Below, one piece after another: positions 43,145 through 47,475 of a stretch of DNA of 47,475 nucleotides; the first letter of the stretch is position 1; every line of letters starts with the position of its first letter. The DNA is taken from the NCBI GenBank assembly GCA_012031415.1, contig JAAUTN010000012.1, positions 1-47,475 on the forward strand. Direction: 5' to 3'. Source of the stretch: Leptolyngbyaceae cyanobacterium SM1_4_3 (lineage in GTDB: Bacteria > Cyanobacteriota > Cyanobacteriia > Elainellales > Elainellaceae). The notes under the pieces were generated by a model, which saw nothing but the letters and a program-made list of their open reading frames with translations, ran no database searches and was not told where the DNA came from. The translations under genes and the position numbers were made by a program.

Positions 43145-43462
43145 AGTTATTGTCTCCAATTCTCTCAATTTTCTTTAGAAGTTCAAGAGTTTTAATTCCT
43201 TAACTTCATCTGTTATTACTGTATCTGAGGTGATAAATAGGTTGGGTTCGGTTCCTATCCCTAAATGAAATCGCAATTACCGCACCTTCAAAAGCTTTGG
43301 TTCGGTTCCTTGAGACAAGGGGCTTAAGCCCCTTGTTCTAGATTTTGTTTGGTTAGAAACAAAATAAATTCCAACGTAATTTTGTGTAAACGATTTGCGG
43401 ATTGGCTAATAAAGTAGTAGACAATATTCCTACACATATTTGTTGGCGTTGAGTCCTCGGTT
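43145..43462. other. Divergent spacer hsp20 / TetR regulator
   Basis: About 320 bp with promoters of both genes. Contains the third copy of the palindrome family at 43315-43336. No inverted repeat typical of a TetR operator was found with confidence. Confidence 0.4.
43315..43336. repeat. 22-bp palindrome, copy 3
   Basis: Exact 22-bp palindrome ACAAGGGGCTT plus reverse complement, same as at 13832 and 39840; 127 bp upstream of the TetR gene. Confidence 0.8.
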
Positions 43463-44080
43463 ATGCAAATTTTCCATCGTCCCCCCACTACTGAGGTAGA
43501 GACGCAAACGCGCATTCTAAAAGCCGCCCAACGGCTATTTGCCCGACGGGGCTATGATGGCACGACCACTCGCGATCTGGCACAGGCGGCTGGGGTCGCT
43601 GAGGGTACTCTGTTTCGCCATTTTGAGAACAAGAAAGCAATTTTGATTGAGGTAGCAACGCAGGGCTGGGTAGAGATTCTTACGGATTTGCTGACCGAGT
43701 TAAGCGAAATGGGCAGCTATAAGGCGATCGCCCAGGTGATGCGGCGACGAATGCTCAACCTGCACCAAAACGCCGATATGCTCAGAGTTTGCTTCATGGA
43801 AGCCCAGTTTCACCCTGATTTGCGCGATCGCATCCAGTCTGACGTAATCGCCAAGATGACCGACGTAGCCGAAGCCTTCTTCCAAACCGCAATGGATCGG
43901 GGCATTTATCGTCCGATGAATCCTAGAATTGTGGCTCAGGTATTTCTAGGGATGTTTACCATTGCTGGGTTTAGCCAGGACACGGTGATGGTAGAAGGGT
44001 CTTCTCCCCAGGCAATGCAGGAAATGGCAGAAGGTCTGGCAGACATTTTCCTGAACGGCGTTTTGGCAACTCAGGACTGA
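43463..44080 (+). CDS. TetR/AcrR-family transcriptional regulator
   Basis: 205 residues. The N-terminal HTH reads TQTRILKAAQRLFARRGYDG, TTTRDLAQAAGVAEGTLFRH and FENKKAILIEV, the canonical TetR pattern. The C-terminal domain (60-205) is all-helical and variable; MAEGLADIFLNGVL closes it, as in AcrR-like regulators. It probably represses its own gene or a neighbour upon ligand release; no transporter or enzyme target is adjacent, hsp20 being the divergent neighbour. Confidence 0.92.
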   Translation: MQIFHRPPTTEVETQTRILKAAQRLFARRGYDGTTTRDLAQAAGVAEGTLFRHFENKKAILIEVATQGWVEILTDLLTELSEMGSYKAIAQVMRRRMLNLHQNADMLRVCFMEAQFHPDLRDRIQSDVIAKMTDVAEAFFQTAMDRGIYRPMNPRIVAQVFLGMFTIAGFSQDTVMVEGSSPQAMQEMAEGLADIFLNGVLATQD

Positions 44081-44108
44081 GGGGTTGTTGGGGAACTGGC
44101 AATTAAAG

Positions 44109-44160
44109 TGGAGCAGGCATCTTGCCCGTCCAGAGCAATACAGGCAAGATGCCTGCTCCA
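44109..44160. repeat. Long hairpin between TetR and lpxD genes
   Basis: TGGAGCAGGCATCTTGCC (44109-44126) and its exact reverse complement (44143-44160) surround 16 nt. It is followed at about 44173-44193 by TTTCAAATATCCTTTAAGAG, which resembles the terminal repeat of the family C element and contains the lpxD stop codon. May terminate both convergent genes. Confidence 0.6.
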
Positions 44161-44186
44161 CAGAAGCCAGGATTTTCAAATATCCT

Positions 44187-45233
44187 TTAAGAGTCATTCC
44201 CTAACTGGCGCTGGAGTCGTTTCAACGTCTGATACATCTCCGGTAGACGGTTGTAAACCGCAGAGGCTTTGAGATAGAGCCTGTGGGGAACTGCTGGATA
44301 ACCTGAAACCGTCTCGCCTGGTAGAACGTTACCGTGAACGCCCGTCTTAGCAGAGGCGATCGCCCCATCCCCCATTTGCGCCCCGTTAGCCAAGCCCACC
44401 TGACCCGCCAAAATTACCCGATTGCCGACTTTGACTCCACCTGCCAGACCTACCTGCGCCGCCATTGCACAGGCTTCACCCACCTGACAGCCGTGAGCAA
44501 TGTGAACCATGTTGTCAATTTTGGTGTTGCGGGCAACGCGGGTTTCCCCAACTGCGGGGCGATCGATCGCTGAATTGCAGCCGACTTCAACCCCATCTTC
44601 TAAGACCGTGTAGCCCGACTGCTCCATCTTGAACCAGCCTTCTCGCACGGGCACAAAGCCAAAGCCTTCAGAGCCGATCGCCGCACCGCTATGAATTACG
44701 CAATTTGAACCAATTTGAGCCCGTTCGTGAATCACACAGTTAGCGTGCAGAGTGGTGCGATCGCCAACTTTCACTTCTGGATAAATCACCACATTCGGGT
44801 GAATGCAAACCTGATTACCAATTTTCACCCCTGCCTGAATCACCACATGGGCACCGATCGCCACCTCCTCACCGACCTGTGCGGAAGGATGAATCACCGC
44901 TGTTGGATGAATCTCAGGCGCAGGGCGAAAGGGTTGATAGAAAAGGGCGATCGCTTGAGCAAAAGCCAGACGTGGCTGTGAAGTTGCAATCCAGGCAATC
45001 TGACGTGTGGTTGCCTGAGTCTGCAATGCTTCATCTAGCGGCAAAATCAAGGCGCTGGCAGCCGTTTTACTCACCTCCGCCGCAAACTTTGAGCCTTCCA
45101 CATAGCTGAGATTGCCGGATGTCGCCTCTTCGATCGCTGCCACTCCGATGATTTCTGGATCGCCGTTGGGATGGGTGGCTAAGCTAGTGCGATCGGCAGC
45201 AGCGATCTGTTGTGCGAGTTGGCTAAATTTCAT
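44187..45233 (-). CDS. lpxD: UDP-3-O-acylglucosamine N-acyltransferase
   Basis: 348-residue left-handed beta-helix enzyme of lipid A synthesis, adding the N-linked acyl chain from acyl-ACP. An N-terminal uridine-binding domain (to ~100) precedes hexapeptide repeats (IHPTAVIHPSAQVGEEVAIG onward), and the catalytic His lies in MVHIAHGCQVGE; GSEGFGFVPVREGW is a family motif. The C-terminal helix (NRLPEMYQTLKRLQRQLG) fits trimer-forming LpxD. lpxA/lpxC/fabZ, often clustered, are not adjacent. Confidence 0.95.
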   Translation of the reverse strand: MKFSQLAQQIAAADRTSLATHPNGDPEIIGVAAIEEATSGNLSYVEGSKFAAEVSKTAASALILPLDEALQTQATTRQIAWIATSQPRLAFAQAIALFYQPFRPAPEIHPTAVIHPSAQVGEEVAIGAHVVIQAGVKIGNQVCIHPNVVIYPEVKVGDRTTLHANCVIHERAQIGSNCVIHSGAAIGSEGFGFVPVREGWFKMEQSGYTVLEDGVEVGCNSAIDRPAVGETRVARNTKIDNMVHIAHGCQVGEACAMAAQVGLAGGVKVGNRVILAGQVGLANGAQMGDGAIASAKTGVHGNVLPGETVSGYPAVPHRLYLKASAVYNRLPEMYQTLKRLQRQLGNDS

Positions 45234-45292
45234 GGTGTTAATTCAGGCGGGCAGCGTAGATAATCGTACCAACGAAGCTCACCCTTGCGCCT

Positions 45293-45770
45293 AGTTTGGT
45301 TTTGCCAGCTTTGTTTTAGAAAACACTCGTCACAATTTTGAGGTGGTTCGTCTGTGGGAGCAATCCAGCAGCCTCTTTTTGCAATATCCTGGGCTGATTC
45401 CGTTTGCAACTTTGGGGCAAACCGATGATCCAGAGGCAGCGTTACGTCAAGCGGCTCAAGCCGTTAATCGAATCTCAGATCCGACAATGCAAGCAAACTT
45501 AACTTCTGCTTCTGCAATTTTGGCCGGGTTAAGATTGGAGAACGAGGTCGTTTACCGCATATTGCGGAGGGACATCATGCAAGAATCTACAGTTTTTCTT
45601 CTATTCAAGCAGAAGCCGAGGCGAGGGCTGAGGCGAGGACACAGCGCGAAATCGCCCTTAATTTTCTACGAGATAACTTGCCAGTTGAGGTTGTTGCTCG
45701 GGGTACGGGTTTGTCAGTTGAGGAAGTACAGCAGCTTCAGCAGCAACTAAACGCATCTCCGCAAACCTAG
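45293..45770 (+). pseudogene. Rpn/PD-(D/E)XK nuclease-transposase family remnant
   Basis: The tail of a recombination-promoting-nuclease-type (Rpn) protein: FEVVRLWEQSSSLFLQYPGL, IPFATLGQTDDPEAALRQ, ILAGLRLENEVVYRILRRDI and MQEST. The frame then shifts at GTTTTTC (about 45593), where one T fewer than expected is present; the other frame continues SSIQAEAEARAEARTQREIA, NLPVEVVARGTGLSVEEVQQ and ends at TAG 45770. The N-terminal half with the nuclease core is missing, as a stop precedes the frame at about 45290. Clearly a decayed copy. Confidence 0.8.
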
Positions 45771-45818
45771 ATTTAATCCATGTTGTAAAAAGTTGCTAAC
45801 AAGGACGTAGTACAGCCG

Positions 45819-47228
45819 TCAACAGGCAGACAAAAACGCTGCACATTCGACGTGGGGCGTTTGAGGGAAGAAGTCGGCGGGCTGGACGCGGGTTAAGCGA
45901 TATCTAGCCTGACACAGCAGCTTCAGGTCACGCGCCAGGGTGGAGGGATTGCAGCTTACGTAGACGATGCGGTTGGGTGTGCTGTGTAGCAGAGCGTTGA
46001 TTACGGCGGGGTCGCAGCCTTTTCGGGGTGGGTCAAGCAGGACGATATCGGGGACGGACTCCTCAGAATTGTGATCCGCAGCGATCGCCATTCTCGGTAA
46101 GAGATCTTCTACTGCACCTGTTTGAAAGCTGACATTCTCAATCCCGTTGAGGGTTGCATTTAGCTTGGCTTGCTCGACGGATTCAGACTGCACCTCTAGT
46201 CCGATCGCCTGCCAGACTCGCTTTGCCAGCGGCAGAGTGAGCGTCCCAATGCCGCAGTAGGCATCCAGCAGCAATTCATTTCCCTGTAAATTCAATTCCT
46301 GCATAATCACCTGAAGCAGCGCTTCGGCTTGTTCGGTGTTGACCTGAAAGAAGGTGGTGGGGCGAATCTGAAATTCTAATCCGGCAAAGATTTCTCGAAT
46401 GTAAGGACGACCTGCAACGCAGCGGGTTTCTGTGCCGAAGATAACGTTGGTGCGATCGCCATTCCAATTCAACGCCACACCAACCAGTTGAGGATAGCGG
46501 CTGAGCCACGCTTCCGCCTGCTCGGAAATTCCCGGTAACTGCCAGTCCGTTGTCACCAGGGTGAGCAGCATTTCTCCGGTGCGGCGACCGATTCTCAGGG
46601 CAAGATGGCGTAGTTTTCCTTGATGCGTCGTTTCGTTGTAAGTCGGCCAGCCGCGCTGCTGAAGATCTTGCTTCACCTCTGCCAACAGTGGATTGAGTCG
46701 CGCATCCTGAATGGGGCACTGATCCAGATTCACTAGACGATGGGTGCCTTTTTGGTAGTAGCCTGCCTGCACCTGCCCAGAAGCCGACACACCCAGCGGA
46801 AAGGTTGCCTTGTTGCGGTAGCCCCAGGAAGTTGAGGCAAGCACAGCATCAACGGGCGGGTTCTCAATGCCGCCAATCCGCTCTATCGCGTCAACAATCT
46901 GCTCTCGCTTGACCTGAAGCTGGTAGTTGTAGTCAATGAACTGCCATTCGTAGCCGCCACATTTATCTGAAACGCTGCATTCAGGCTGGACTCGATGGGG
47001 AGATGCTTCTAGAAGCTGATGCAGTTTGCCGTGAGCATACTGGGGTTTGACGCGCACCAGCCGAACTAAGGCGCGATCGCCTGGTACTGCATTGGGCACA
47101 AACACCACGCGCCCTTCCCAACGCCCAACGCCATCGCCGCTGTTGCTGAGGTCAGCGATCGCCATCTCCAGCAATTGTCCCTGCTGCCACTGCGGGGGCT
47201 GGCTCTGCCCAAACTTTTGACTGATCAA
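45819..47228 (-). CDS. rlmD: 23S rRNA (uracil-C5)-methyltransferase, RlmD type
   Basis: 469 residues (TTG start at 47228 or an internal ATG at 47162). An N-terminal TRAM domain (LLEMAIADLSNSGDGVGRWE, FVPNAVPGDRALVRLVRV) is followed by the SAM methyltransferase domain: LLLDAYCGIGTLTLPLA, DIVLLDPPRKGCDP, and the catalytic Cys in YVSCNPSTLARDL. Fe-S ligands: C-x5-C is present (PECSVSDKCGG), but the third Cys is Tyr (CGGYEWQ); a fourth Cys is at LDQCPI. Modifies 23S rRNA or a related RNA; the exact uracil is uncertain. Confidence 0.88.
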   Translation of the reverse strand: MISQKFGQSQPPQWQQGQLLEMAIADLSNSGDGVGRWEGRVVFVPNAVPGDRALVRLVRVKPQYAHGKLHQLLEASPHRVQPECSVSDKCGGYEWQFIDYNYQLQVKREQIVDAIERIGGIENPPVDAVLASTSWGYRNKATFPLGVSASGQVQAGYYQKGTHRLVNLDQCPIQDARLNPLLAEVKQDLQQRGWPTYNETTHQGKLRHLALRIGRRTGEMLLTLVTTDWQLPGISEQAEAWLSRYPQLVGVALNWNGDRTNVIFGTETRCVAGRPYIREIFAGLEFQIRPTTFFQVNTEQAEALLQVIMQELNLQGNELLLDAYCGIGTLTLPLAKRVWQAIGLEVQSESVEQAKLNATLNGIENVSFQTGAVEDLLPRMAIAADHNSEESVPDIVLLDPPRKGCDPAVINALLHSTPNRIVYVSCNPSTLARDLKLLCQARYRLTRVQPADFFPQTPHVECAAFLSAC

Positions 47229-47320
47229 ATCTGGCTGTCCTGGCTCTCTTCATTTCAAGGCTAATATCAATTTACCTGGATGGGGATACCTGCTGAATCT
47301 GCCCTTACTAAACGATCGCT

Positions 47321-47354
47321 AAGATCTGCGACTTCTTCGAGAAGTCGCAGATCC
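47321..47354. repeat. 34-bp palindrome, copy 2
   Basis: AAGATCTGCGACTTCTTCGA and GAAGTCGCAGATCC form a long palindrome, matching 26946-26980 except in the centre and at one end. Lies after the start of the rlmD gene region, before the terminal tandem array. Confidence 0.8.
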
Positions 47355-47391
47355 TACCCCTTGTATCAGCCATACCCGTAACTGGGCTGAC

Positions 47392-47475
47392 CTAACTTCC
47401 CATTAGGCTAGCCTCACCGTTCACGAAGCCAGCCTCGCCGTTCACGAAGCCAGCCTCGCCGTTCACGAAGCCAGC
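47392..47475 (-). other. Open frame in 21-bp repeats, cut by window edge
   Basis: Entering from the right edge, the minus strand reads GFVNGEA three times and ends SLMGS at a TAG (47392-47394), 27 codons in all. It coincides with the third 21-bp array, so it may be the C-terminus of a repeat protein or a chance open frame. Confidence 0.35.
47407..47475. repeat. 21-bp tandem array (array 3), continues beyond window
   Basis: At least three units of GCCAGCCTCGCCGTTCACGA+A with few changes (first unit GCTAGCCTCACC...). Same 21-bp period as arrays at 15.7 and 23.5 kb but different sequence. Confidence 0.8.

Noticed and set aside
43145-43300. CIRCE/HrcA operator upstream of hsp20
   Set aside because: Searched for TTAGCACTC and its inverted partner; not found.

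Overview
This is a stretch of a cyanobacterial chromosome. The octamer GCGATCGC (HIP1), typical of many cyanobacteria, recurs in genes and spacers. Many of the proteins belong to cyanobacterial families (DUF4079, DUF1350, DUF3155, XisH/XisI, Calvin-cycle class II aldolase, an FHA-containing class A PBP, an apocarotenoid-type oxygenase). A filamentous, non-marine lineage (Leptolyngbya/Oscillatoria-like) is a guess from the repeat load and gene mix. No rRNA or species marker lies in the window.

Left part, 1-18.3 kb, is mostly chromosomal. It starts with a DUF4079 membrane protein cut by the window edge, a DM13 lipoprotein, a cellulose-synthase-type glycosyltransferase, tRNA-Lys(UUU), the Calvin-cycle aldolase with a strong terminator, an RRM RNA-binding protein, an FHA/PBP1A gene broken by one frameshift and a Tat-exported ferritin-like protein. 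These are followed by an HlyD-type adaptor and, on the other strand, a GH9 cellulase. Cellulose synthase, HlyD adaptor and cellulase within 13 kb suggest one cellulose export and remodelling pathway. A Clp-fold membrane serine protease with a 40-residue membrane protein, an oligopeptide-type substrate-binding lipoprotein and a small zinc-ribbon membrane protein follow.

Middle part, 18.3-28.7 kb, is accessory and rich in decay. It holds an ABC-2 exporter with a frameshifted permease, a DUF1350 gene, xisH/xisI, a gene remnant, arrays of small hairpins, a MITE-like element sitting inside a 21-bp tandem array, a NACHT NTPase with a low-complexity helical stretch (defence candidate), a DUF4926 gene, a Phd-type antitoxin with only the tail of its PIN toxin left (plus a second toxin tail), and an intact VapBC-type pair.

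Right part, 28.7-47.5 kb, returns to housekeeping genes. These are an FHA protein, trpS, a metF-like reductase, bioY, a carotenoid oxygenase, mazEF, an M48 protease, pyrE, a CAU tRNA, a CNNM/CorC-type membrane protein overlapping an EVE protein, a haem-type DUF3365-HAMP sensor beside a GAF histidine kinase, DUF3155, hsp20, a TetR regulator, lpxD, a decayed Rpn-family nuclease gene and an rlmD-type methyltransferase. The window ends inside a third 21-bp tandem array.

The most notable points are the cellulose gene set, the NACHT gene in a repeat-rich decaying island, two frameshifts that both fall on the decamer GCGATCGCGC, a repeat-derived stretch inside the histidine kinase, three unrelated arrays with the same 21-bp period, and several intergenic palindrome/MITE families. 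No CRISPR array, complete insertion sequence or rRNA was seen.
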